Shown here one piece after another: positions 6,578 through 16,100 of a stretch of DNA of 46,497 nucleotides. The stretch is from a virus: positions 1 through 46,497 of the IMG/VR virus record IMGVR_UViG_3300045440_000075. One strand, 5' to 3'. Position 1 is the first letter of the stretch. Every line of letters begins with the position of its first letter. The translations under genes were made by a program, and so were the position numbers. Under the pieces are notes generated by a model, which saw nothing but the letters and a program-made list of their open reading frames with translations, had not been told where the DNA came from and searched no databases.

Positions 6578-7533
6578 TATTGTTCCTTTGCAAATTTAAC
6601 CCACTCACCTTGTGCTGCGTCGAGCCATGACATATCTTGCCTGTCGATGATGAAGTGATGAGCCTCTGGTTTCTCTGGTGATGAGCGTTTGACATCCGAG
6701 TTTCGATAGTTTTCTAAATTCAAGACAAAATAACGATGTGGTAGGACAGACTTATCATCTTTACCTTGCTCGTTCCTGACCCTGTTCCTGACCTCAGTAG
6801 AGGACAAACCCTCCGATTTAGCTACCTCTAGCATGGCTTGTTGCTTGCTAGCGTTTGTCTTTTCATCACCGAAGTTAGCGTTTCCGATCTCACGATACAC
6901 TGTAAAGGGTAGTGCAGCGTCACGTTTAGCTGCGGGGAATGCCCTACAAGCCCTTGCGTACCCCGAAACTGTGCTGTAACTCTTCTTAAAGTTAGAGCAA
7001 AGTTGATTTACTACGTCATCATGCCCGGCATTATCTAGTGCTACCACCGCATCGCCGATGATCCATTGTGCGCCTGATTCTAAAGTAAGACCGAAAGCAA
7101 ACGCTGCAACCCAGTCTTTCATCTCTACCTTGCCACGGGGTACACACTGAGTCATTCCCGCGCCGATGTCGAACTTCTTAGTGAAAGAGGAGAGTTCCAA
7201 TCCCTGCTTAACGCTCTCCACTAGGGCCAAGGATTCGTTCTCTGGTTCTTCTTTTGGCATATTAGCTACGTTGATTCTCTCTTCTTCCATTTCGATTGCC
7301 ATATCCCAGTCAGCGGACATCTTCTCGTACATCTCCAGCATTTCATCTGGTGTGCCATCTTCAAGGTATTCGTTCTTCTGGAGCTTGGCCCATGCCTTCT
7401 TGATGTGGGATTCGTTAATAGTAATCCCACTCCATTCTGTTTTGGCGAACTCCACCATTTGACGGAGGTAGGTTGTTACTGATACAAGAATACCTTCTTG
7501 TGTTGGACTGAATAGTTCTAGTTCTTTTTTCAT
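6577..7533 (-). CDS. ParB/KorB-like DNA-binding protein (putative)
   Basis: This 318-residue protein has an acidic helical N-terminal third. A central region (about residues 150-245) follows the pattern WxxGDAVxALD...SYSTVSGYARACRAFPxxxR...LPFTVYREI...AKSEGLSSTEVRNRVR. I know this arrangement from phage and actinobacterial proteins with ParB/KorB-like helix-turn-helix segments. It may bind DNA or act in replication or partition-like control. Its leader (7537-7588) has five exact 11-bp-spaced TTAGTT/AACTAA repeats, which could be its own binding sites. The start codon follows AACACTAATG with no Shine-Dalgarno sequence. Confidence 0.45.
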   Translation of the reverse strand: MKKELELFSPTQEGILVSVTTYLRQMVEFAKTEWSGITINESHIKKAWAKLQKNEYLEDGTPDEMLEMYEKMSADWDMAIEMEEERINVANMPKEEPENESLALVESVKQGLELSSFTKKFDIGAGMTQCVPRGKVEMKDWVAAFAFGLTLESGAQWIIGDAVVALDNAGHDDVVNQLCSNFKKSYSTVSGYARACRAFPAAKRDAALPFTVYREIGNANFGDEKTNASKQQAMLEVAKSEGLSSTEVRNRVRNEQGKDDKSVLPHRYFVLNLENYRNSDVKRSSPEKPEAHHFIIDRQDMSWLDAAQGEWVKFAKEQ

Positions 7534-7536
7534 TAG

Positions 7537-7588
7537 TGTTAGTTAAGGTTTAGTTAAGGTTTAGTTAAGAATTAGTTAAGGGTTAGTT
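7537..7588. repeat. five-copy 11-bp-period repeat (TTAGTT / AACTAA)
   Basis: TTAGTT begins at 7539, 7550, 7561, 7572 and 7583, exactly 11 bp apart. On the minus strand the units read AACTAANNCTT, and the last leads into the start codon. The whole 71-bp gap between two early genes is made of this array. Helical phasing suggests cooperative protein binding. A G-free RNA leader is the alternative. Confidence 0.85.
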
Positions 7589-7604
7589 CTGGGAGGAACT
7601 GGTT

Positions 7605-8414
7605 TTAGTAGGGAATGTCGTCGTCTGCTGGGAATGGAGCGTCTAGGTCGAGGTCTGCTGCGGCTTGCTCTACACACTTAGCGAATGGAGTAGTGAACCC
7701 CTTCTCCAAGTAGAACTCATAGAGCTTAGTTAGTGCTGGCTTACCGATCTCCGCGAGCTTCTTGCCCTTCTGTGATCCAGATGGGACGATAGCGGATGCC
7801 CAGTCAGCAGGGTCTATCTCGACTTTTGGTGGTTCTGCTTGCTCGGGTTCCTCTGCTTTAACCTGAGACTTGAATGCAATGCCTTTTCGGTTGGCTTCGA
7901 TGAAGACCGACGAGACATAAGCTCGCAGGGTTTCTTCGTCTTCCACTCCCTTGTAGGCATGGCGGACGAGTGAATCTACATACTTGTGTAGCTCTACGAT
8001 CTTATCCAATGCCTCCACAGGATTATCGGTAACGATAACCTTGGGTGTTGAGGTAACTCTGGCTGGTTCTTCACTCTCAAACTCCAGCTTACCAGTCGCC
8101 GTAACTTTGATGATGTCACGATCTACCTTACCATTCTTACCCTCGTAGGACTCATGCTCCAATGTAACGCCAGTTAGCCCGTGCTTGCCTCGTACTGAGG
8201 ATAGCGTGACTACGTTGTTCTTGATGCTCTGTTCTTGGTTGTTGTTGAAGAACTTCAACCCGTAGGTCTGTCCATCAATCTCAATCTCCCCGCCTTGGAT
8301 GACAAACTCACCCTTGGGGCCGTTGAATGTCTTAGGTTCCCACAATTTAGTGACCTTACCAGTCACTCGTTTGATGATGTCTTTCTGTTCGATTCCGTCT
8401 AGTTGATTACTCAT
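7605..8414 (-). CDS. ssb: single-stranded DNA-binding protein (SSB-like)
   Basis: This 269-residue protein ends in an acidic tip PFPADDDIPY, very close to the bacterial SSB tail (DDDIPF) that recruits replication and repair enzymes. The N-terminal 110 residues are beta-rich and OB-like (KDIIKRVTGKVTKLW..., GGEIEIDGQTYGLKF, VVTLSSVRGKHGLTGVTLEH). The middle is helical (residues 135-180) and a linker carries EEPEQAEPPK. The call rests mainly on the tail plus the beta-rich N-terminus and its place between nuclease and ParB-like genes. The coding region for VIVTDN contains a copy of the dispersed palindrome (8023-8038). Confidence 0.6.
   Translation of the reverse strand: MSNQLDGIEQKDIIKRVTGKVTKLWEPKTFNGPKGEFVIQGGEIEIDGQTYGLKFFNNNQEQSIKNNVVTLSSVRGKHGLTGVTLEHESYEGKNGKVDRDIIKVTATGKLEFESEEPARVTSTPKVIVTDNPVEALDKIVELHKYVDSLVRHAYKGVEDEETLRAYVSSVFIEANRKGIAFKSQVKAEEPEQAEPPKVEIDPADWASAIVPSGSQKGKKLAEIGKPALTKLYEFYLEKGFTTPFAKCVEQAAADLDLDAPFPADDDIPY
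8023..8038. promoter_or_regulatory. dispersed palindrome, copy 3 (inside SSB-like gene)
   Basis: TTATCGGTAACGATAA lies in the coding region of the SSB-like gene, read on the minus strand as V-I-V-T-D-N. The 6-bp arms are perfect. Confidence 0.85.
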
Positions 8415-8441
8415 TAGTTTTATCTTTCTTTTTTTTAATAT

Positions 8442-8696
8442 TTACCAAGGATTTGATGATTCTACCTCATATATGTCTTGCCTATCGAATGCTTTTATGA
8501 CTGCGTTTTCTATAGCCAATCGAGTTACATGGGCGTCTTGACCTTCCTCAATTGCTCCAATCCAAACAAACGATTGCATCCTTACATCTTCCATAATTTC
8601 TTTAGCCATTTGGACGATTTTATCTTCAATCTCTGCTGTGAATCTTTCTGCAATATCTTCCATGTTTTGCTCAAATTGTTTTTTAGTTAATTTCAC
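8442..8696 (-). CDS. hypothetical protein, 84 aa
   Basis: This helical, acidic protein is taken from the GTG at 8696, which follows AAACTA just inside the end of the upstream nuclease gene. An ATG at 8663 (MEDIAERFTAEI) is an alternative start. Helices are rich in Glu and Lys (ERFTAEIEDKIVQMAKEIME), then WIGAIEEGQD and a C-terminal AIENAVIKAFDRQ. No family is recognised. It sits between the nuclease and SSB-like genes. Confidence 0.55.
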   Translation of the reverse strand: MKLTKKQFEQNMEDIAERFTAEIEDKIVQMAKEIMEDVRMQSFVWIGAIEEGQDAHVTRLAIENAVIKAFDRQDIYEVESSNPW

Positions 8697-9558
8697 TAGT
8701 TTTATAGTTTGCTTGGTAGTAGTGGCAGAAGGGAGCGACTGAGCAATAACGCTCGCACCGCATATCTCCACCGTTTCGTTTCTCTATCGAGTGGTTAGCT
8801 CCGTAGGTAGGCAGAAGGTTCTCTGCCTCTTCCTTGGACTCACACACTTTTGCTGCTCTCTTGTTGCCGTTTTTCTTGATTGCATAGGTATCTGGTTTAG
8901 CCCAGCGTTCACTTGGATCACAGGCTGGGATGTGGTCATCTGCCATTGCCGCTGCTGCTTGGTGCATTTTAACGCGCTCAGTAGCGTAGCGGATAACTTC
9001 TTCGTTATCCCAGAGTGGAATGTCAACGATGTGTACTGCACACTGAGGATACTCTTTGTCAAACTCAGCCTTACTCGCTTGCCAGTCCCGAAGGATAGCT
9101 ACGATCTGACCTTTCTTGACTTCGTATCCGTACTCTCTCCAGAGCATAGCATTCAGATTGATCTGTGCTTCCCACTCTTGCTTGGTTCCAAGTAAAAACG
9201 AGAAGACCGATGTTACCTTGAAGTCTGAGATGGTATGGTTCTCTGTCTCGTAGAGATCAGTCTGACCAGTTATTGTATAGTCATTGATCTCCATGTAGAG
9301 ACGCTTCTCTGTCATCTCAGTCTCACCGCCAGCCAGTTCGACTACCTTGTGTACGGACTGACCGAGTAATGCCCATACTCTGTCTGCTGCATCTTCTACG
9401 ATCTGCTCAGAATACCGCTTCTTGAGTTGGTTGATTTTCGGTGGGCCGATTAAACTTGTCACCGAGATGTCTGACCTCCTAGTGCCGGGGGTGTAGCCAT
9501 CGTGCGACAATGCTCGATACATTGGGGCGGGAAGCCCGTGATTATTCGTTATCGTCAT
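8683..9558 (-). CDS. Cas4/RecB-like PD-(D/E)XK exonuclease
   Basis: This 291-residue nuclease of the PD-(D/E)XK Cas4/RecB type probably resects DNA in recombination or replication. Visible residues are H70 in GQSVHKVVE, an Asp in TITGQTDLY (about 101), the D-x-K pair in ISDFKVT (about 112-114), a QxxxxxxLW helix (AQINLNAMLWREY), and a C-terminal cysteine cluster CERYCSVAPFC. In Cas4 and AddB such a cluster helps hold an iron-sulfur cluster; the fourth, N-terminal cysteine is not obvious here. The start is placed at ATG 9558 (MTITNNHG), overlapping the small upstream gene. Its neighbours, the SSB-like protein and the helicase, fit a phage recombination set. Confidence 0.75.
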   Translation of the reverse strand: MTITNNHGLPAPMYRALSHDGYTPGTRRSDISVTSLIGPPKINQLKKRYSEQIVEDAADRVWALLGQSVHKVVELAGGETEMTEKRLYMEINDYTITGQTDLYETENHTISDFKVTSVFSFLLGTKQEWEAQINLNAMLWREYGYEVKKGQIVAILRDWQASKAEFDKEYPQCAVHIVDIPLWDNEEVIRYATERVKMHQAAAAMADDHIPACDPSERWAKPDTYAIKKNGNKRAAKVCESKEEAENLLPTYGANHSIEKRNGGDMRCERYCSVAPFCHYYQANYKTSEIN

Positions 9559-9685
9559 CAGAAAATAAGTTGGGGTCGATGCCTTGATCCATGTCACGCA
9601 TAGCGCAACGATGAATGAATGCTTCGTGCCTTGCTTCTTCTACTTCTCCTGATACGTCTGTTTCGTCCCAGTCTCGTTCGCTCAT
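9542..9685 (-). CDS. small acidic protein, 47 aa
   Basis: A short acidic frame, MSERDWDETDVSGEVEEARH..., ends in LFSDDDNE. The start is taken at 9685, in an ATGA overlap with the upstream stop; an ATG at 9694 is also in frame. Its end overlaps the nuclease start. The composition is unlike background and the coupling on both sides supports it. The DDD-type tail may be a protein-binding peptide, but no function can be given. Confidence 0.5.
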   Translation of the reverse strand: MSERDWDETDVSGEVEEARHEAFIHRCAMRDMDQGIDPNLFSDDDNE

Positions 9686-9900
9686 TTGAGACATTGGGTC
9701 AGCAGTTCGGCTACGCCGCGAAGGTGATCTCCCTGATTAACTACTGCCTTTGCATTTGGGAGCTTGCCTAGATCGAACTTTCCATCCGATGCTGATGCTG
9801 AAATTAGGCGAAGGTAAATCTCACGCTTGAGTGCAAAATCTATTGCTGGTTTTACTTCTGTTTTCACTTCTGGTTCTGTTGTTGTTGGTTTGTCTTTCAT
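9682..9900 (-). CDS. first gene of the early leftward operon, 72 aa
   Basis: This 72-residue protein is read from ATG 9900 (MKDKPTTTEPEVKTEVKPAI...). It has a polar Thr/Glu/Lys N-terminus and a helical remainder (REIYLRLISASASDGKFDLG, GVAELLTQCLK). A GTG at 9933 is in frame but would lie at the predicted transcription start, so the ATG after AAAAAACTAATG is chosen. It is the promoter-proximal gene of the early operon running to 5580. Family unknown. Confidence 0.6.
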   Translation of the reverse strand: MKDKPTTTEPEVKTEVKPAIDFALKREIYLRLISASASDGKFDLGKLPNAKAVVNQGDHLRGVAELLTQCLK

Positions 9901-9940
9901 TAGTTTTTTGTGGACGGAGGTTGTGCCGTTCACAAGGGCA

Positions 9941-9968
9941 AATCTACAACAGAAAATTCTAGTGTCAA
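9941..9968 (-). promoter_or_regulatory. early leftward promoter
   Basis: On the minus strand TTGACA (9968-9963), a 16-bp spacer and TAGATT (9946-9941) give a start near 9934, 34 nt before the ATG at 9900. The dispersed palindrome at 9986-10001 ends 18 bp upstream of the -35 box, an activator-like position. Confidence 0.65.
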
Positions 9969-9985
9969 TAGATTATTTTCAGAAA

Positions 9986-10001
9986 TTATCGGTAACGATA
10001 A
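9986..10001. promoter_or_regulatory. dispersed palindrome, copy 4
   Basis: TTATCGGTAACGATAA lies in the intergenic region between the virion operon's end and the early promoter, about -52 to -67 relative to the predicted early start site. It also abuts the T-run of the small-RNA terminator. Confidence 0.85.
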
Positions 10002-10037
10002 AAAAAGAAGCGCACCCCAGATTTCTCCAGAGTGCGC
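10001..10037 (-). terminator. rho-independent terminator (minus strand)
   Basis: GCGCAC (10010-10015) pairs with GTGCGC (10032-10037). Read on the minus strand the hairpin is followed by TTCTTTTTTT. It would end both the long virion transcript and the short RNA that starts near 10077. Confidence 0.75.
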
Positions 10038-10077
10038 CACTAATGAATGAACACGAATGAAAACAGCAACAAGCTGC
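10001..10077 (-). ncRNA. candidate phage small RNA (~75 nt)
   Basis: A strong minus-strand promoter just past the giant gene's stop would drive a transcript that meets a terminator about 75 nt later. The RNA contains no ATG. It has a 5' stem-loop CAGC-TTGTT-GCTG, an unpaired U-rich middle with repeated UUCAUU (complement AAUGAA), and the terminator hairpin. This is the usual layout of a bacterial regulatory RNA. The middle could pair with AUGAA-type start regions, which are frequent in this phage. The existence of the transcript is inferred. Confidence 0.45.
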
Positions 10078-10083
10078 GGGACT

Positions 10084-10111
10084 AGATTACATCTGCGTTC
10101 TCAGATGTCAA
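10084..10111 (-). promoter_or_regulatory. promoter of the candidate small RNA
   Basis: On the minus strand TTGACA (10111-10106), a 16-bp spacer and TAATCT (10089-10084) form a near-consensus promoter. The only thing downstream before the terminator at 10001-10037 is about 40 nt of non-coding sequence. Confidence 0.6.
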
Positions 10112-10112
10112 T

Positions 10113-13100
10113 CTATTTCTTTCTTTGATCGTCTATTTTAAACAAAGCCTCGTTCTTAGAACTTGAACTTATAGTTGATATTGCTTTCCTGTAATCTTCT
10201 GGGTCTAGGTCATTGAGAAATTTGTAATCACTCAAAACAGCTTTTCTATTTTCTCTAGCATACGTCTCAGTGGCAGTTCTCCACTCCTCATCAGTCAATG
10301 GACTGCCTAGCTTCTTATCGAACTCACCCCTATTCAATGGTTGTGGCCCATCACCATTCTTGAGCGTGATTTTAGTTAGCTTTTGCTCGTCCTCTGTGCC
10401 TACAGATACCACTGTGACTGGGATGCCAATTGACTTCTTGATCTTCTCTGAGATTTGAACATCACCTAATGGTTGACCGAAAGAATTGATTGCTGGCTTA
10501 CCAAACATAGGGCCAACGATTGGGATGTTGTTTAGGATCGCACCTTCTTTGGTTCTTGTGTCTATCGGATCAGATAAAAAGTCCGAGAAGTTTTTGGTTG
10601 CGCCATAACCTACCACTGGAACAAAGGGCATTAAAGAGAATGAGGCTTCTTGTGCTATCGCTGCGATTGGATCATCTGGGTATCTGCGGAAGTCAATCAA
10701 TCCCTGCATCAATCCAGTAGCTGGGCCACGCCTTGCAGCAGTCAACGCAAATGAGCCAGCAATTTGACTAAGTGTTGATAGCAGCCCTGCGTTTTCCTGT
10801 GCATTTGTTAAATCACTCTTCTTGATCTTAACATTGTCTTGGTGTTTTCTAATCTGCCAATCATCAATAGCACCCAAGATTTCAATCATAGGTTTCAATG
10901 GGCCTGCTGATTTCGAGTCCAGACCATACCGCTTCCCACCAATAAAAATCTCAAGCGAACCCGGATTATGTTTTTTGTTCCATTGATTGTATGCTTCTGG
11001 GTCTTTCGATCTGACTGGCCCAAAACCTGTGAATACAATCCGAACTGGCTTTTCTTCATCATCATCAAATGACATTGACCGCAAAAAGAAAAGTGGGGCG
11101 AGAACGGCAAAGCCAGTTAATTGTTCTACCAAACGCTTTCTTCTTTGAATTGCTGTTCCGTATGTAAGAGGATACCTGCCTTTGAATATGTGGCGATAAA
11201 GCGTAATCGGAGTATAACCATAAGCTACATTTGCTACTCGCGCTACAATTAGAGGAAATCCAACTAATATTCTTTGGAATATACGCATTACTTCACCTTG
11301 CGTTCCCTTCTCAGTGCTTATTGCTTGTGAAATTTTTTCGTATATTTTCAGAAATGGAAAGGACAATGTGCCTTCATCCTTAAATTCAGCTTCTCCACTA
11401 AATTGTTCTTTGAATCTCGTCTTACCAATACGGGCCAATGAGTCGTTGATAGCAGAATCAATAATCTCCGAGGAGTTAAGGTTCAATCCAGACATGATCC
11501 TTGAAATTTCAGCCTTCATCCTCTCGTTAGCGTAGATAGTAGCATCATTCTTACTGATGCCATCTGACATCATATTGGCAATATCCATTTGTCTTGCCTG
11601 AGCAATCATCCTCAAGGCTCCAAGCTGATCTTTCTTTGGAATCTTTGCCATGTTCATCGCTGAAATCATGTATTGATTCAAGGCATTCTGTTGGAGAAGT
11701 GAGAATGAAGCGTCATCAAGTGCCTTCAATACTCTGGATGTTATTTCTGGATAACTAAATAGATATTTTTTAATGGCTTGTTTATACTGACCATTTCTCC
11801 ATAAGTTATCAGCATCGTCACGAAGTCGTTTGAGTTTTCTGTCTTGAGTCTCAAGGTAATCAACCAATCTACCACTTCTGGTCACATCGTTCTTGAATGA
11901 AAAAGCAAATTCTTTAGCAGCATTTATCAAGGATGAACCGAAGTTACCCCATATCTGCATCACTTGTGATGGGCTTGTTACATTTCTTGCGCTCGCAACC
12001 GCTGCGTCCCACATAGAAAATATGATAGGATCAATAACCTGCACCGTAGCAACCGTGAATCGTCCGAGAGCATTACCAATATAGAAAGCGGACAAGGAAT
12101 CCCTAACTCTTGTCGGTAGAGCAATCTTATCAATGATCTTTTTGATTCCTTCAAGTGCTACTGCTCGCTCTGCCTCAGTGATGGTTTCATCGTTGATCTT
12201 AGAATCCAATTCATTGAGAGTTTTTATTTGCTCTGAAGTAAATCCTTTCCATCCCATTATATTTCCAAACTCTTTGGCCACATTACTTCCGGGATTCAGT
12301 GCTTGTGATCGGATAGCTTGAATCAAAGCTACAAATCCACGATTTGACTCTGGTTTGATTCCTTTTAAAAGTTTCTCAGCAATGGATGTCGCCGCTTGCT
12401 CTTGAGCTTGGGAAAATCTTTTCTGTAATGCATCGTCCATTAGCTTCGCAATGCGCCCCGCTTGTTCTTTAGTAAGCCCTGCATTGCGTAGGTAGTCAAA
12501 CATGACATCGTGCCTCCAGTTTGGCTTCTGTTGTTCAGCTAATGGAGTGTTCTTGATGGCATCAATTACGTTATTGAGCGCACCTTTTTCGACGGCATTC
12601 GTGATTGTCTGTAGGTTTTTGCTAATAGAATCCAACTCAATCTGCCTACCAACAATGTCCGTAAGAGTTAATGCGGTAGCTTCATCTACTCCGAGTGTTT
12701 GTAACTCAGCAGCGAATGACTTCTTCCAGTTGTTCATTATCTCAGCCGCCGCTTTTGGGTCGAACATGGGATTTAAGACGAGCTTCAAAGCATTCCTAAC
12801 TGCATCTCGTACTGGGTTAGCGATCTTCTCAGATGTTGGGAAGTTAGGAGTATCAGACTGAATCCTAGCCAGCTTATCAATCTCTCTCTCTGCTTGGTTG
12901 GCTTCTACCTTTTCTTTTACCTTAACAACCTTCTTCTCCATCTGCTTTTCTTGAACCATAGATTCAAGATTGTTTGAAAGGTATTCTCTGAATAAGGAAT
13001 AGTTTGCTGGGTTCTGACCTTCAAATGTAACACCAGCAATCTTGTTAATGATAGCAGATACAATCATGTTCTGTCTGCTAGTTCCAACAGTAGGGTCGTT

Positions 13101-16100
13101 GTTCATTAACTCAGCAAGTCCGGCTAGGTTTGTCTTACCTTCTTTAAGCTCATTGAAGATAAGTCTTCGTAGTAGGGTGTCACTGATTGGCATATCCAAC
13201 TGCCTAGACATTGCTTGATCCCAAGCTAGTTCTATCTTATCATACTTTAGATCGATAGCGTTCTGCGCATCTTCATCCTCTGTAGATTCTAGTTCGCTTT
13301 GCCGTTTGCTCTCAATTTCCTGCCTGATCCTCTCGTCAGCAGACTTTGTTTTATCTTGTGAAAGTGGTTTCTCTCCAAGGATACTAGCTACTTGTTCGTA
13401 GATAGACATCTTGGTATTAGGGGGAGTTCCTTTTAGACCAAGAGATATGAGTGCATTTTTAACTATACTGCCAAGCTCTCTGTTCTGAGCATTATCAAGC
13501 TCACCAAGTGGGCCGGGCTTATTCTCTTGATTAGATAGTGTCTTCCAGAATCCTGTCTCTAGTCCATCGGCTGCACCTTCAATCAGTTTGCTTCTGTAAT
13601 TAGTAATACCGCTCTTGATAGTCTTCTCTACCGCAGCTTTGATTTTGTTCTTGGTCTTAGTATAAACAAACGTACCACCCATTCTCAGCATAGCTGTAAT
13701 AGCTGCAACAAATGGGTCTTTGATCTCTGGTTTAGTTGATTTCTCTATCTGCTCGTTGAGCTTATCGACTAGATCAACGCCAACCTTGTTTCCCTTTGTT
13801 GTTAGTTCATCTAGGATGGCTTCTTCCTCGTTTACCTTTGTTTCTGTTACAGCAGTGAGGATACTCTTAACTTTATCAATCTGATCTTGAGTCGGTGTTT
13901 TTGTATCAAAGAATCTTTGCGCTGCCAGTTCTATGAATCCAGATTGCTCTGCTTCGTTAGCTTGAACAATCCAGCTTTTAAGTCCTTGTAGGGAACCTAA
14001 GAATCTTCCTAGATCACTAGCTGTTTTTACGCTTGTTCCAACTAGGTTGAGGTCATTATTAAGTAGATAATTCAACATTGAATTATCACCTTGCCCAGCT
14101 AACTTAATAGCATACTGAAATAACTCATTGCGAAGTTTAGCTGCGCCTACTGTTTGCTTTATAGATTCAAACGCTTTTTCCTCTGCATCCGTTGAACCTT
14201 CTGGCGCACTGACCTCCTGCATTGTTTCGCGGGTCAATTGGTTGATAGCTTCAGCATTCTCTGCTGAGTTCTCATTGGTTACTTGCAGTCGCTCGATCAA
14301 TCCCCATGCTTTTTTAGTGACAGATTCAGATGGCGTAGAGTCACCATCAAATACTCTCTGTTTAATGATCTTTATCGTTTCCGATAATATACCCTTCGGA
14401 GTATCCTTCTCTTGTCTGATAGCTAGACCAACAATTGTTCCCTTGTCTGTGTAGCGTTCTAGCTTCCCATCATCTCCGACAGTCAATGATCCAGCCTCCC
14501 CTCTACCCGGCAAGTAACCCATCAGTTCATTCAGTTTAGCTGGCGCACCACTCACCGCTTGCCATACATCACCAAGGAACTCTCTGACCACATCACCGAA
14601 TTGCTGGATCATCTGTTTAGCCCAAGCACCAAACTCCATTCCTTTTTCGTAGATGTTCTGTCCTGCTTGGATGAAGTCTTCTTTGGTGGGGATTAGAATG
14701 CCACCTTTTTCTCCGAGTTTTGGTTTGGTTATCGTTTCCGATACTGCGGGGGTGGGGAATGCTTTTTGTATTCTATCTTTAGCTGTATTAGCGTAGCCTT
14801 GAGTGATAGCATTATTGTTTAATGCGTCATCAATAATTTCAATCGTGCGTTCTAAAGATACCTTGCCATCATTGATGGCTTGAATAAGGTTATCTGTATC
14901 GCTTCTAACAATGTCGTATCCTACAATCCAATCTTTAGGATCAACAATTGTTTTCTGCCAATTCGACGCATTAACTCGACGTTCTGATTCTGTGATTTGT
15001 TTTACTTCTTTAAGTTGAGGTTGAGATGCGATTTCTTTGCGACGATCAATAATAGCCCATCCTTTTGCATATGGATCACCAGTCACATCTGCCATCATTT
15101 TAATCTCAATAAACTTTCCTCCTCTTGGAAAGTCTTTTAATGGGCTAGATGATTCTTTTTCTGTTCTTAATGACTGCAACCTTTGCGGAGTCATTAGTTT
15201 TTCTGGAACAAAAGTAATATTGCCTGTCCGTTTTTCTGTTCCCCTCAAGTTTGCTACTTGCAATGCCCTACTTTCTTGAGGTGTTAGTTTTTGCTCTGGA
15301 GCAATCCATGAAGCAGGCGCAACCTCTGCGGCGGGTGCTTCTGTTACAGCAGGAGTCTCGGCTACGGGGGCAGAAATAGTTCTTCCAACTTGCTTGCCTT
15401 GCTGCTTCGCCATGATGTCTTCAGTGGGATAACCAAAGATCGTGGATTTATTTCTCTCTTCAAGATAGGCTTTAGATTCCTCAACTGACATCCCGCTTGG
15501 CTTTTGCTGTGGAGCTTCCTGTGCTGCTGGCGTTGGGGTTTCCGCTACTATTGCAGGAACTTCTTTTCCAACGGAATTTAAGATTACATTTTGTGCTGTT
15601 TCAATGTCTGGCAGACCAATTTGAATATCTTCTTTCTTTCCATTTACGATTCGTTCAGCCCTAAATGTTCCATTAGAAGATTGCTGGACAGAATACCTTG
15701 TGTCTCCATCATAGGCAACTCCAGACATTTCAAGCTCGTCTTTAAATTCTTGGTTTACTACGGGTGTTGCAGCTTCTGCGACTGCTACCTCAGTTGGGGT
15801 AACTTCGGTAGGTGTTGGCGTAACTGGAGCGGCAACTTCTGTAACTGGAAGAGCAACTTCGGGTGTAGCAGCCTTTTTAGCTTCTTCTACTTTAGCTTTC
15901 TCTTCTTGCGTTACCTCTACCCCAGCACGTTTATTCAACTCCGCTTGCATTAGAGTCAAGCGATTCTCATCATCTTGAATTTCTAACTTGAGAGTCCGTG
16001 CGGCTGGGTCAGTTGCCTCTAGTACAGAGTAAACTTCTTTCTTATTAACCAAGTTGCTTTGGATTGAGTTTATCGTTTCCGATAATCCTTTACCAACCTC

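Noticed and set aside
8683-9558. CRISPR-associated Cas4 function for the nuclease
   Set aside because: There is no cas1/cas2 or array nearby; phage recombination nucleases share the same fold and motifs.
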